A stretch of 64,000 nt of DNA from Bacillus sp. AFS088145. GTDB lineage: Bacteria; Bacillota; Bacilli; Bacillales; Bacillaceae_G. Below the pieces are notes generated by a model. The model had not been told where the DNA came from. It was given only the letters and a program-made list of their open reading frames with translations, and did no database searches. How positions within the stretch are numbered: the stretch's first letter is position 1; every line of letters begins with the position of its first letter. The DNA lies in assembly GCF_002564465.1 (NCBI RefSeq), contig NZ_NUUX01000013.1, positions 256,466-320,465 of the forward strand, written 5' to 3'. Made by a program: the position numbers and the translations under genes. Of the stretch, positions 26,371 through 35,049 are shown in pieces.

Positions 26371-27141
26371 TTATCCCATTATATGGTATCCTGAATCAAC
26401 ATGAATGTTTTCTCCAGTAATACCTCTTGCTAAGTCACTAAATAAGAATAAAGCAGAATCTCCTACTTCTTCTTGTGTTACGTTTCTACGTAACGGTGCT
26501 TTTTCTTCGATCTCTTTTAAGATTGTATTAAAGTCGCCTACTCCTTTTGCAGAAAGCGTACGGATTGGTCCTGCAGAGATTGAGTTAACGCGAATATTGT
26601 ATCTCCCTAAATCGTTCGCTAAATAGCGTACAGAAGCTTCTAGAGCTGCTTTAGATACACCCATTAGGTTATAGTTTTGCATCACACGCTCCCCACCTAA
26701 GTAAGTTAGCGTAACAATGCTTCCGCCTTCAACCATTAATGGTTTTGCTTCACGAGCTACACCTACTAAAGAGTAAGCACTAATGTTTTGTGATAATAAG
26801 TACCCATCACGGCTTGTGTCTACAAAATCACCTTTTAGATCCTCTTTATTTGCAAAAGCGATACAGTGTGCTACACCATGAATTGTGCCAACTTGCTCTT
26901 TAATTGATGCAAAGCATTTTGCTAAATCTTCATCACTAGTTACATCACATTGAACTAAAAAATTGTTAGGATTTTCTAGTGAGTCAGCTAATTCACGAAC
27001 ACCTTTTTCTAATCTTTCATTTGCGTATGTAAAAATTAAATTTGCTCCCGCGCTATGTAATGATTGTGCAATACCCCAAGCGATACTACGGAAGTTTGCA
27101 ACACCCATAACAACAAAAGTTTTTCCTTGCAATGAAATCAT
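26371..27141 (-). CDS. fabI: Enoyl-ACP reductase FabI
   Basis: 256 residues from the ATG at 27139-27141: GGAG is 9 nt upstream of it but directly touches the ATG at 27150. The divergent SDR signature of FabI is present: VVMGVANFRSIAWGIA cofactor loop, then LTYLGGERVMQNYNLMGVSKA with the Tyr-x6-Lys pair, and the SAGPIRTLSAKG substrate loop. It catalyses the last, NADH-dependent step of the fatty acid elongation cycle and is the target of triclosan-type inhibitors in related bacteria. A FapR-type operator lies 28 bp upstream, as in other Bacillus fab genes. Confidence 0.96.
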   Translation of the reverse strand: MISLQGKTFVVMGVANFRSIAWGIAQSLHSAGANLIFTYANERLEKGVRELADSLENPNNFLVQCDVTSDEDLAKCFASIKEQVGTIHGVAHCIAFANKEDLKGDFVDTSRDGYLLSQNISAYSLVGVAREAKPLMVEGGSIVTLTYLGGERVMQNYNLMGVSKAALEASVRYLANDLGRYNIRVNSISAGPIRTLSAKGVGDFNTILKEIEEKAPLRRNVTQEEVGDSALFLFSDLARGITGENIHVDSGYHIMG

Positions 27142-27168
27142 ATCATTCATCTCCTTTATTATTAGTTA

Positions 27169-27185
27169 TTAGTACTAGATACTAA
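27169..27185. promoter_or_regulatory. Candidate FapR operator upstream of fabI
   Basis: TTAGTACTAGATACTAA is a near-palindromic 17-mer closely matching the known FapR consensus TTAGTACCTGGTACTAA (14 of 17 bases). FapR represses fatty acid synthesis genes and is released by malonyl-CoA. A second copy lies before fabH. Confidence 0.8.
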
Positions 27186-27520
27186 AATAGTAGCACAAAT
27201 ACGATGAATTGAAAATAGTAAAGTTATATATAGCTTTATCCACATAAAGAAAACTCGTCGACTGACGAGCCTTTTAGGCGAAGTCAGAGGCGTAGTTGCA
27301 CTTATACTTTATTCCTAGAATTGGCTAGCACGTCGTGTACTATTCTTAGCTGCCAATTTATATTTTAAAGTGAAAAATATAAATATAATAGTTTATTTAA
27401 AAAGAGTTTATAGTTTTGAATTCCTTTAAGGACGAAAATAAATTATAATGATGATTGTCGTACATTAAAAGTGCCTATTTAAAAGCATACTAATAAAACT
27501 TATTATAGAGAGGTGAGGAC
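27186..27520. other. Divergent fabI/rodA intergenic region
   Basis: No gene. It holds two inverted repeats of unknown role: CTCGTC/GACGAG (27254-27269, tetraloop GACT) and AATTGGC/GCCAATT (27319-27358). Promoters for both neighbours should lie here. Confidence 0.5.
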
Positions 27521-28684
27521 ATGAAGGAAGACCGTACATCTCCCTTTCAAATTGATTTCAAATTACTTTTTATCCTTTTTTGTATTGCCGTTGTTAGTTA
27601 TCTTGCAATTACTAGTGCAATGCCAAGCCTTCCTGCAAATCTAAGAAACATCAATTTCGCTGGACAACAAATTAAATGGTATATCATTGGACTTGTTGGT
27701 ATTGCCTTTATTATGATTATTGATTTTGATCGATATAAAAATGTTATTTGGTATATGTATGGTTTTGGACTACTCCTACTACTTGGATTAGAACTGCATA
27801 TTCCAGGTGCTAAAACCATCAAAGGTGCAACGGCATGGTACACATTACCTGGTATTGGTAACTTCCAACCATCTGAATTAATGAAAATTTTTATGATCAT
27901 TATATTAGGAACGATTATTTCAAGACATAATGAAATGTACGCTGTCCGTGGAAAGAGAGAAGATATTTTACTTTTAGGTAAAATATTCGGTATTTCATTG
28001 CCTCCTCTACTACTGATTGCGAAAGAGCCAGACTTAGGAAATACAATGGTTATGTGTGCAATTATCGCAACAATGATTTTAATTTCTGGAATTCGTTGGC
28101 GCTATATTCTTGGACTAGTTGTATTAACGATTGGCCTTGGTGCTTTCATGGTTTATCTATACTTTTATCATTTTGAATTTTTCACATCACATGTGCTCGA
28201 GGAATACCAGTTAAATCGTTTTTACGGCTGGTTAGCACCGTATGAATACCCTTCTCAAGGTTATCAGCTTACTCAGGCATTAATGGCAGCTGGTTCTGGT
28301 TTACTTACAGGTAAAGGGTTCCATAACGGTGAAGCATACTTCCCTGAACCACATACAGATTTTATTTTCACAGTAATCTGCGAACAATACGGGTTCATAG
28401 GAGCAAGTGTAGTAATTTCATTATTCTTCTTATTAATTTATCGAATGATTCATATTGCTTTAGAAAGTAACGACAAATTTGGTAGCTATCTTTGTGCTGG
28501 TGTAGTCGGAATGTTTACTTTCCAGATTTTCCAAAATATTGGTATGACGATCGGTCTATTACCGATTACAGGGATTACTCTACCATTCGTTAGTTACGGA
28601 GGAAGTTCTCTAGCAACTAATCTTCTAGCAATTGGATTCATCCTTAATGTAAGATCTAGAACAAATAAGTATATGTTTGACTGA
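27521..28684 (+). CDS. rodA: SEDS-family peptidoglycan glycosyltransferase (RodA type)
   Basis: 387 residues, about ten membrane helices. SEDS motifs are clear: QPSELMKI, KEPDLGNTMV, GSGLLTGKG, FPEPHTDFIFTVI with the conserved Asp region, and GLLPITGITLPFVSYGGSS. IFQNIGMTIG before the last motif is closer to RodA than FtsW. The protein polymerises glycan strands with a class B PBP during side-wall growth. GAGGTGAGG precedes the ATG. Bacillus species carry several SEDS paralogues, so this may be a secondary RodA rather than the main one. Confidence 0.85.
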   Translation: MKEDRTSPFQIDFKLLFILFCIAVVSYLAITSAMPSLPANLRNINFAGQQIKWYIIGLVGIAFIMIIDFDRYKNVIWYMYGFGLLLLLGLELHIPGAKTIKGATAWYTLPGIGNFQPSELMKIFMIIILGTIISRHNEMYAVRGKREDILLLGKIFGISLPPLLLIAKEPDLGNTMVMCAIIATMILISGIRWRYILGLVVLTIGLGAFMVYLYFYHFEFFTSHVLEEYQLNRFYGWLAPYEYPSQGYQLTQALMAAGSGLLTGKGFHNGEAYFPEPHTDFIFTVICEQYGFIGASVVISLFFLLIYRMIHIALESNDKFGSYLCAGVVGMFTFQIFQNIGMTIGLLPITGITLPFVSYGGSSLATNLLAIGFILNVRSRTNKYMFD

Positions 28685-28710
28685 TAGAGTAGAAATACAA
28701 AAAAAGGACA

Positions 28711-28752
28711 GGGGTAAAGATCTAATGAAGATCTTTACCCCTTCTTTTTTTA
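28711..28752 (+). terminator. Terminator of the rodA-like gene
   Basis: GGGGTAAAGATCT pairs perfectly with AGATCTTTACCCC over a 5-nt loop, followed by TTCTTTTTTT. Confidence 0.92.
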
Positions 28753-28850
28753 TATTAGCAATCCACTTCTTGCAAAATTCTTTTACGCTGCTTTTTTGGG
28801 CATACTACGATTATTACTAGTTTAAATAACAGACTAAAAGGATTGATAGG

Positions 28851-29618
28851 ATGAAATACGACATTATAGGCGATATTCATGGTTGTTATAATGAATTTGT
28901 TGAATTAACTAAAAAACTTGGTTATTCGTGGGAGAATAATATACCCGTTCACCCTGAAAATCGAAAGTTAGTTTTTGTTGGTGATTTAACGGATCGTGGA
29001 CCTAATTCGCTTGCGGTTATAAAAGTAGTATATGAACTTGTGATGAAGCATAAGAAAGCACATTATTCACCAGGGAATCATTGTAATAAACTTTATCGTT
29101 ATTTTCTTGGTCGCAATGTAAAAATTCAACATGGACTTGAAACAACAGTTGCTGAATTAGAATCAGTTAGTGGTAAAGAGAGGAGCCATTACCTGGCATC
29201 GTTTAAAAAACTTTATGAAGGCTCCCCACTTTATAATGTTTTAGACAATGGGAAATTAGTTGTTAGTCATGCTGGTATACGTGAGGACATGATTGGTAAA
29301 CATTCAAATAATGTTAAAACATTCGTTTTATATGGAGATATTAATGGAGAAGTGCTCCCAAATGGGATGCCTGTAAGAAAAGATTGGGCTAAAGAGTATA
29401 AGGGTAGAGCATTAATTGTTTATGGTCATACTCCAATTAAGGAGCCAAGAGAATTAAATAATACAATTAATATTGATACTGGCGCTGTCTTTGGTGGTAA
29501 ACTAACAGCATTTTCATATCCAGAACATCAATATACCCAAGTACAATCTTCAATGCCATACATTGAAGAAAAATTTAGTTTTTACGAAGAAAAAAATGAG
29601 CAGAGTTTAGGAAAATAG
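28851..29618 (+). CDS. prpE: Bis(5'-nucleosyl)-tetraphosphatase PrpE
   Basis: 255 residues of the PPP-type metallophosphatase fold. [19 protein letters not shown] and [10 protein letters not shown] carry the two-metal site; the third motif has Cys where GNHD/E is usual, exactly as in B. subtilis PrpE. Further conserved pieces are SHAGIR and YGHTP. PrpE splits diadenosine tetraphosphate and affects spore germination. Gene position next to yjbO matches B. subtilis. Confidence 0.92.
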   Translation: MKYDIIGDIHGCYNEFVELTKKLGYSWENNIPVHPENRKLVFVGDLTDRGPNSLAVIKVVYELVMKHKKAHYSPGNHCNKLYRYFLGRNVKIQHGLETTVAELESVSGKERSHYLASFKKLYEGSPLYNVLDNGKLVVSHAGIREDMIGKHSNNVKTFVLYGDINGEVLPNGMPVRKDWAKEYKGRALIVYGHTPIKEPRELNNTINIDTGAVFGGKLTAFSYPEHQYTQVQSSMPYIEEKFSFYEEKNEQSLGK

Positions 29619-29622
29619 ATAC

Positions 29623-29658
29623 AAAAAAAGTAGGTTTCTGATCGGAACCTACTTTTTT
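29623..29658. terminator. Bidirectional terminator between prpE and yjbO
   Basis: AAAAAAAGTAGGTT pairs with AACCTACTTTTTT over a 9-nt loop, with U-runs possible on both strands. A second inverted repeat GCTGATAA/TTATCAGC follows at 29659-29687. Confidence 0.85.
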
Positions 29659-29802
29659 GCTGATAATGTAAGCGCTCACTTATCAGCTTAATATATTAGT
29701 CTCTTCCATCCCCATGGAGAAACACTACATACTAAAAATAATCTATTATTCATATATTGTCAATAAATTATACAAAATTTAGACAAATTTATTACTTGAC
29801 AT

Positions 29803-30690
29803 TCACGATTCCAATAACCTCTCTAAATCAGCAGGTAAAGCGGTTTCAAAGTTTTTTTCCGTATGATCAATTGGATGAACAAATGACAATTGATAACTAT
29901 GCAACGCCTGCCTTTTTAATCGATCAGTATTACCTCCATATAAGTCATCCCCGATTAATGGATGTCCAATCGAAGACATATGCACCCGGATTTGATGTGT
30001 TCGACCCGTTTCTAATTCTAATTCAACAACTGAGTAGTCCCTATTTACTAAAAGGACCTTATAATGTGTGATTGCTTCTTGTCCCTCTTCAGAAACAATT
30101 CTCTCGATAATACTATCACTTTTCCTAGCAATCTTTGCTCGTATTACACCTTCTGTATCATTCATTTGCCCATGAACAATTGCTAAATATTTTCTTTTTA
30201 CATTTTTTAATTCATTTTTCGAAAACAAATAATGAATATAACGATTTTTGGCAACTAGCATTAAACCCGAAGTATCTTTGTCTAATCGAGTTACAATATG
30301 GATGGTCGATTGGAGCCCAATTGTTTGATAATAAAATAATAATCCATTTGCAAGGGTACCCTTAGGATGCTCCCTAGAAGGTATACTTGGTATTCCAAAA
30401 GGTTTATTGATGACTAATACAGCATCATCTTCATAAACAATTTCAAAAGGAATATCTTCAGCTATAAGATCCTCACTTGGTATCTCGATTGGAAAATAGA
30501 TTTGTACAAGATCTAATTCTTTTAGCATCGTACGGACAGTTTTTTCTTCACCGTTAACTGTAATTTTTCCACCTTGAAATTTTATATCTGTGAGAGCACG
30601 TTTAGAGAGCTCCATTAATTTAAGAAACTCTCTAAGTAAAATTCCATTATGCTCTTTTTTTACTTCCCATGATAAACTAAATTGCTTCAT
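29803..30690 (-). CDS. yjbO: RluD-family pseudouridine synthase YjbO
   Basis: 295 residues from the ATG at 30688-30690, just behind GGTGGAG; this start also matches the MxQFxLxW beginning of B. subtilis YjbO. A short S4-like N-terminal domain (SKRALTDIKFQGGKITVNGE) precedes the catalytic domain with TRLDKDTSGLMLVAKN, whose Asp is the nucleophile, and the RTHQIRVH motif. It modifies uridines in 23S rRNA or tRNA. It begins 13 bp after nadK, in the same operon. Confidence 0.9.
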   Translation of the reverse strand: MKQFSLSWEVKKEHNGILLREFLKLMELSKRALTDIKFQGGKITVNGEEKTVRTMLKELDLVQIYFPIEIPSEDLIAEDIPFEIVYEDDAVLVINKPFGIPSIPSREHPKGTLANGLLFYYQTIGLQSTIHIVTRLDKDTSGLMLVAKNRYIHYLFSKNELKNVKRKYLAIVHGQMNDTEGVIRAKIARKSDSIIERIVSEEGQEAITHYKVLLVNRDYSVVELELETGRTHQIRVHMSSIGHPLIGDDLYGGNTDRLKRQALHSYQLSFVHPIDHTEKNFETALPADLERLLES

Positions 30691-30703
30691 ATTCTCCACC
30701 ATT

Positions 30704-31495
30704 TTATTTAACAAAAGAATCAACGACACGCTTCCAAAATGGAAAAGGTCTAAAACGTGCAAATCGTACTTTTTCATGAGCTACTCGACATTGAATCGAT
30801 TTAACATCTTGGTGTACGATTGTTTTATGATCTAATGTAATTTGAAAATTTGCGTTTCTTACAGGTTTAAGTAAGCAAGTATGATGTTTAGGTAAAACAA
30901 GAGGTGAACCAATTGTACGAAAAACTCGATTATTAATTGAAGCCATCTCAGCAATTTGAATCGCTTCAATTGATGGATGAATAATTGCTCCACCAAGTGC
31001 TTTATTATACGCTGTACTACCTGAAGGTGTAGAAATACAAAGACCGTCACCTCTAAATGTCTCAAAATGCTGACCTTTTATTTCAACATCAATCACTAAT
31101 GTACCTTCAAGACCTTTTATCGTACATTCATTTAAAGCTAATGTTTGCATTTCTTTTCTTCCATCCTTATAACGGATGATAACTTCCAATAAAGGATATT
31201 CAACTACTTGAAATGGAGTCTTAGCAATTGCAATAACAAGCTTTTCTACCTCACTTGGTACCCAATCAGCGTAAAACCCTAAATGCCCAGTATGAACCCC
31301 TACGAAAGATACTTTATCGAGAAGATGAGTGTAATTATGAAAAGCATGAAGTAAGGTTCCGTCACCACCTACAGATATAGCAATTTCAGGCTCTTCTTCA
31401 TCAAATTTAAAATTAAAACTCTCTAAATAATCTCTCATTCGTTTCGTCAGTTCATTGGACTCTTGATCGCCCTTAGACATAATTACGAATTTCAT
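30704..31495 (-). CDS. nadK: NAD kinase
   Basis: 263 residues. [13 protein letters not shown] near residue 43 is the NAD kinase signature, NECTIKG and the [20 protein letters not shown] segment build the NAD/ATP site, and GSPLV follows. It makes NADP from NAD. GGAAAGGGCGAG precedes the ATG. It lies 15 bp after relQ and is the third gene of the yjbL-relQ-nadK-yjbO run. Confidence 0.95.
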   Translation of the reverse strand: MKFVIMSKGDQESNELTKRMRDYLESFNFKFDEEEPEIAISVGGDGTLLHAFHNYTHLLDKVSFVGVHTGHLGFYADWVPSEVEKLVIAIAKTPFQVVEYPLLEVIIRYKDGRKEMQTLALNECTIKGLEGTLVIDVEIKGQHFETFRGDGLCISTPSGSTAYNKALGGAIIHPSIEAIQIAEMASINNRVFRTIGSPLVLPKHHTCLLKPVRNANFQITLDHKTIVHQDVKSIQCRVAHEKVRFARFRPFPFWKRVVDSFVK

Positions 31496-31510
31496 TTTCT
31501 CGCCCTTTCC

Positions 31511-32134
31511 TTATTGGTCGTTTTTTTTCGAAAACTCTGCTTGCGCTTCTTGAATCTCTCCTCTAATAAGGGACATTTCTTCATCTAATAGAAACGCTGC
31601 TTCAGCCGCTCTTTGTAATCGTTCATGAATATTTTCAGGATATTTCCCTTTATACTTATAATTTAAAGAATGCTCTATTGTTGCCCAAAAATTCATTGCA
31701 AGAGTTCTTATTTGAATTTCAACTAAAACTTTTCGTTCACCTTCAATTGTTTGAACTGGATATTCAACAACTACATGATAAGAACGATACCCGCTATTCT
31801 TTTTATTTGTAATATAATCTCGCTCTTCGACAATTGTAAAATCTTTACGTTTACGAAGAAACTCCACTACATTTTTAATATCCTCTACAAATTGGCACAT
31901 CATTCTAAGACCGGCAATATCCTGTAATTCAGTTTCTAAATTTGCTAAAGGAATTCCTTTTCTTATTGTCTTATTAACAATACTGTGAATAGGCTTAACT
32001 CTCCCAGTTACAAACTCAATTGGGGAATGCTGATTAGTTTCTTCAAACTGTTTTCTAATCCCTTTTAACTTTACTTTCAATTCACTTACTGCTTGTTCAT
32101 AAGGTGCTAAAAAACTTTCCCATTGACCATTCAT
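31511..32134 (-). CDS. relQ: Small alarmone synthetase (RelQ/YjbM type)
   Basis: 207 residues, a stand-alone RelA/SpoT synthetase domain without hydrolase or regulatory domains. TGRVKPIHSIVNK, DIAGLRMMCQF and KNSGYRSYHVVVEYP are the GTP and ATP binding motifs; EIQIRTLAMNFWATIEH carries the catalytic EIQIRT. RelQ forms a tetramer that makes (p)ppGpp, allosterically stimulated by pppGpp. The gene lies between yjbL and nadK as in B. subtilis. GGTGGTGA lies upstream. Confidence 0.93.
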   Translation of the reverse strand: MNGQWESFLAPYEQAVSELKVKLKGIRKQFEETNQHSPIEFVTGRVKPIHSIVNKTIRKGIPLANLETELQDIAGLRMMCQFVEDIKNVVEFLRKRKDFTIVEERDYITNKKNSGYRSYHVVVEYPVQTIEGERKVLVEIQIRTLAMNFWATIEHSLNYKYKGKYPENIHERLQRAAEAAFLLDEEMSLIRGEIQEAQAEFSKKNDQ

Positions 32135-32149
32135 CCAATCACCACCAAC

Positions 32150-32530
32150 TTACTTCTCTTCTAAAAATGCAATTTGAACTTGCTTAACAAATTCTTCTCC
32201 ATAGTTAAAATTACCTTCAACATTTTGGATTAAATAAGTTAACTCTTCATTCCAATTATTTAGTGAAAGACTCTTTTCACCGACCTTTAAAAATACGTTT
32301 AAATTTTGATCATTTGCTTTTTTCAAGTCCGACCAATACTTGTAAGGCACTGTAACATATACAAATTCTTCATTTTCTTCTAATATATACAATAGTGAAC
32401 CTTGGTCTGAGTCTGCAATCATTGTTCCTACTTCATGACACTGTTCTAAATTCATTTTTGTATCGTCTATTAACAGAAACAAACCATCTTCATTTATATT
32501 TATTCCATTTATTTCCAACATTTTTCTCAT
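32150..32530 (-). CDS. yjbL: YjbL-like protein, unknown function
   Basis: 126 residues from the ATG at 32528-32530, with GAGG 8 nt upstream; a GTG one codon earlier is closer to that site. Acidic, soluble, no motifs recognised; mixed alpha/beta pattern. Size and location directly before the small alarmone synthetase gene correspond to B. subtilis YjbL. It ends 15 bp before relQ and should be co-transcribed. Confidence 0.7.
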   Translation of the reverse strand: MRKMLEINGININEDGLFLLIDDTKMNLEQCHEVGTMIADSDQGSLLYILEENEEFVYVTVPYKYWSDLKKANDQNLNVFLKVGEKSLSLNNWNEELTYLIQNVEGNFNYGEEFVKQVQIAFLEEK

Positions 32531-32665
32531 CACTAAAACCTCAACCTTTTTAATGTATGTAATTTATTTAAATTTGACCATTTCTATTGTAACATATCAA
32601 ATAGAAAATAGACGAAGACAAGCACATTCAATAACAAAAATATTACTAAAAATAAGGAGCTAATT

Positions 32666-33256
32666 ATGGCTAAAGAAATTGAAATTGAATTTAAGAACTT
32701 ATTAACAAAAGAGGAATTTGAAAAGCTTAAATCATATTTCCAAGTTAGCGAGTCAAGTTTCCAATCACAAACTAATTATTATTTTGAGACACCTGATTTT
32801 ACAATTAAAGAACATGGTGGAGCGTTAAGAATCCGAAAAAAGTCACTAACTTCATTTACATTAACTTTAAAAATAAAACAAGCAGTCGGACATTTAGAAA
32901 TTAATCAAAATATTAGTGAAACTGAAGCATCAACTATGCTAAAAACATTCATTCTTCCAGATGGAGAAGTAAAAGATTATATCAACGAAGTAAAATTAAA
33001 CTTAAATGCCCTAGAATTAATAGGTGATTTAACAACAAACAGAGCAGAATTTCCATATGAAAATGGACTCTTAGTTTTAGACCATAGTACATATTTAAAC
33101 TACGAGGATTATGAGTTAGAATTCGAAGTTTCGGACGAGAACATTGGTAAACAGCAGTTTATCAATCTGTTAGAGAATCTTCAAATTCCTCAACGTAAAA
33201 CATTAAATAAAATTAGACGTTTTTTTAATGTTAAACAAGGAAATCAAGCTAACTGA
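32666..33256 (+). CDS. yjbK: CYTH-domain (triphosphate tunnel) protein YjbK
   Basis: 196 residues. EIEIEFKNLLT at residues 3-13 is the ExExK motif of the CYTH superfamily, followed by paired RIRKKS and LTLKIK strands and a LVLDHSTYLNYEDYELEFEVSD acidic stretch, which together line the tunnel for triphosphate and metal. Relatives hydrolyse inorganic triphosphate or related nucleotides. AAGGAG precedes the ATG. It is divergent from the yjbL-relQ operon, as in B. subtilis. Confidence 0.92.
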   Translation: MAKEIEIEFKNLLTKEEFEKLKSYFQVSESSFQSQTNYYFETPDFTIKEHGGALRIRKKSLTSFTLTLKIKQAVGHLEINQNISETEASTMLKTFILPDGEVKDYINEVKLNLNALELIGDLTTNRAEFPYENGLLVLDHSTYLNYEDYELEFEVSDENIGKQQFINLLENLQIPQRKTLNKIRRFFNVKQGNQAN

Positions 33257-33489
33257 CATATGAGCAAATAGTTACTTTCAAACGCCGGAGAAACCTAAAG
33301 GGTATATTTCGGCGTATTTTAGTATGTAGCCGATTTTATCAATCTATTTATTGAAAGATAGCAGATTTCACTCATCTTTTTAACCGATTAACTAAAGTTA
33401 AAGCTACTTTGCTAGTTTGCCATTTGAAAATAACTACTTTTGTCCAATTTTTTCGTCAACATGCCTTAACCGGTATGGGTTATTAATTT
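33257..33489. other. Intergenic where yjbJ/yjbI would be expected
   Basis: No gene is visible. In B. subtilis this interval between yjbK and yjbH(spxH) carries yjbJ and yjbI (truncated haemoglobin); here it is non-coding and leads into a repeat array. Confidence 0.55.
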
Positions 33490-33655
33490 CTTTTATTTGC
33501 TATTCCTGGGGTTTTGATTGCAGTATTGTTATTTTTTTTTGCGATTCTCTAATTTTATTTGCAGTTCTGACAATTTTTTTTTTGAAAACGAATCCTCATT
33601 TATTTGCACAGATGATCTCCTTATTTGCAGTTCTCTAATCCATATTTGCAGACCA
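33490..33655. repeat. 21-bp-period T-tract / TTTGCAG array
   Basis: The TTTGC-type core recurs with its GC at 33499, 33520, 33541, 33561, 33606, 33627 and 33648, with a degenerate slot near 33584. Spacing is 20-23 bp, mostly 21. The best copies share TTATTTGCAGTTCT exactly (33555-33568 and 33621-33634). Every unit carries a T-tract in the same phase. Confidence 0.75.
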
Positions 33656-33904
33656 GACTTTTTCCTCGGTTCCGTTTCACAAATTTATAATGTGATCCGC
33701 TCAGACTTCTGGCCCCCCTTTTTACTTCCTTACTCAAATGAATTAAGGAAATATTAATAGATTAATGAAAAATAGTGCATCATATTTGAAATATTAACTA
33801 TCCGTTGCTACAATACCATTAGAGATTAAACGTGTTATATCTTACAAATTAATTTTCAAGTCTGTTATAGTACGGACTTATGAATTGCATTAAGGGTGAA
33901 ATAT

Positions 33905-34777
33905 ATGAATGACAAACAATATAAAAATGAATCAATCACGCTTCCCGAGCAGTATTGTACAAAAAAATCGATTGAATTGTATGTATTCATAGATCCACTT
34001 TGTAGAAATTGTTGGGATTTTAGTACAATTTTAAAAAAGTTTCACTTAGAATATGGCCAATATTTTTCATCTACTTATATTCCAGTTAATCGATATTACA
34101 CAACTAAAAAACTATTAGAAAAACGACCTTCTCAGCTTGCATTCGTATGGGAGAAGACAGCTAGCAGATCGGATATCCTTTGCGACGATCACTTATGGAT
34201 TGATAATAAAGAACTTTACCCATACTACTCTGCAATCGCATTAAAAGCAGCTGAGCTTCAAGGTAGAGTAGCTGGCGTTAACTACTTAAAGAAGTTACAA
34301 GAATATTATTTCTTGAAGGATTTAGACATTACAGATCAAGATGTTCTTATCGAATGTGCTAAAGATATAAATATTGATGTAAAAGAGTTTATGGAAGATT
34401 TACACAGTACCCACTCTATTAAAGCTTTGCAATGTGATATTAAAGTTACGAAAGAAATGCATGTAACTGAAATTCCAAGCGTTGTATTTTTTAATGAAAA
34501 TATTGAAGAAGAAGGTTTGAAAGTTTCTGGTTTTGAAAGCTATCAGACTTATGTAAAAATATTAGAACTAATGACTAATACAAAGTTAGAAAAACGAGAA
34601 CTACCTGATTTAGCTGAATTTATTAAATTCCAACCATTTGTTACGATTAAAGAATTATGTATGATTTACGAACAATCTACTCAATGTATGGAGCTAGAAT
34701 TAAAAAAATTAATCCTACGTAGAAAAGTTAAGAAAATTGTTCAAAAAGATCAAATTTATTATCAGTATGTTGTGTAA
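33905..34777 (+). CDS. spxH: Spx-degradation adaptor SpxH (YjbH), DsbA-like fold
   Basis: 290 residues from the ATG at 33905; AAGGGTG sits 6 nt upstream, and the GTG at 33896 overlaps it. A thioredoxin/DsbA-like domain starts with YVFIDPLCRNCWDFS, carrying a CxxC pair. The rest is the helical insert and C-terminal extension of the YjbH family. SpxH delivers Spx to ClpXP for degradation, and the spx gene itself lies 7 kb further on, inside this same window. Length matches B. subtilis YjbH (about 300). Confidence 0.92.
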   Translation: MNDKQYKNESITLPEQYCTKKSIELYVFIDPLCRNCWDFSTILKKFHLEYGQYFSSTYIPVNRYYTTKKLLEKRPSQLAFVWEKTASRSDILCDDHLWIDNKELYPYYSAIALKAAELQGRVAGVNYLKKLQEYYFLKDLDITDQDVLIECAKDINIDVKEFMEDLHSTHSIKALQCDIKVTKEMHVTEIPSVVFFNENIEEEGLKVSGFESYQTYVKILELMTNTKLEKRELPDLAEFIKFQPFVTIKELCMIYEQSTQCMELELKKLILRRKVKKIVQKDQIYYQYVV

Positions 34778-34788
34778 GAAACAAAAAA

Positions 34789-34817
34789 AGACCTAGCTTC
34801 CGCTAGGTCTCTTTTTT
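34789..34817 (+). terminator. Terminator of spxH
   Basis: AGACCTAGC pairs perfectly with GCTAGGTCT over a TTCC tetraloop, followed by CTTTTTT. Confidence 0.92.
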
Positions 34818-35049
34818 GATGTAATATTTTACATCAAGGGGATGGGAGAAATTTTCACGTTCAACAAAGGGGTATTTGTGTTTGTGAAGTAATTCACACC
34901 CTTATAATACAATTTATTTTAGAGTTTGGCAACCATTTGAGAAAAATTTCACATTTTAGACACAAAATAATAGGTATAAAGATATAGAAAAAGTTAGGAT
35001 AAAAACAAACACATATAGGTATGATGCTACATGTGTTTGTTTAAATAAG

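Noticed and set aside
29659-29687. cre-like TGTAAGCGCTCACT inside an 8-bp inverted repeat
   Set aside because: It lies between two convergent 3' ends, where a catabolite operator would have no target promoter.
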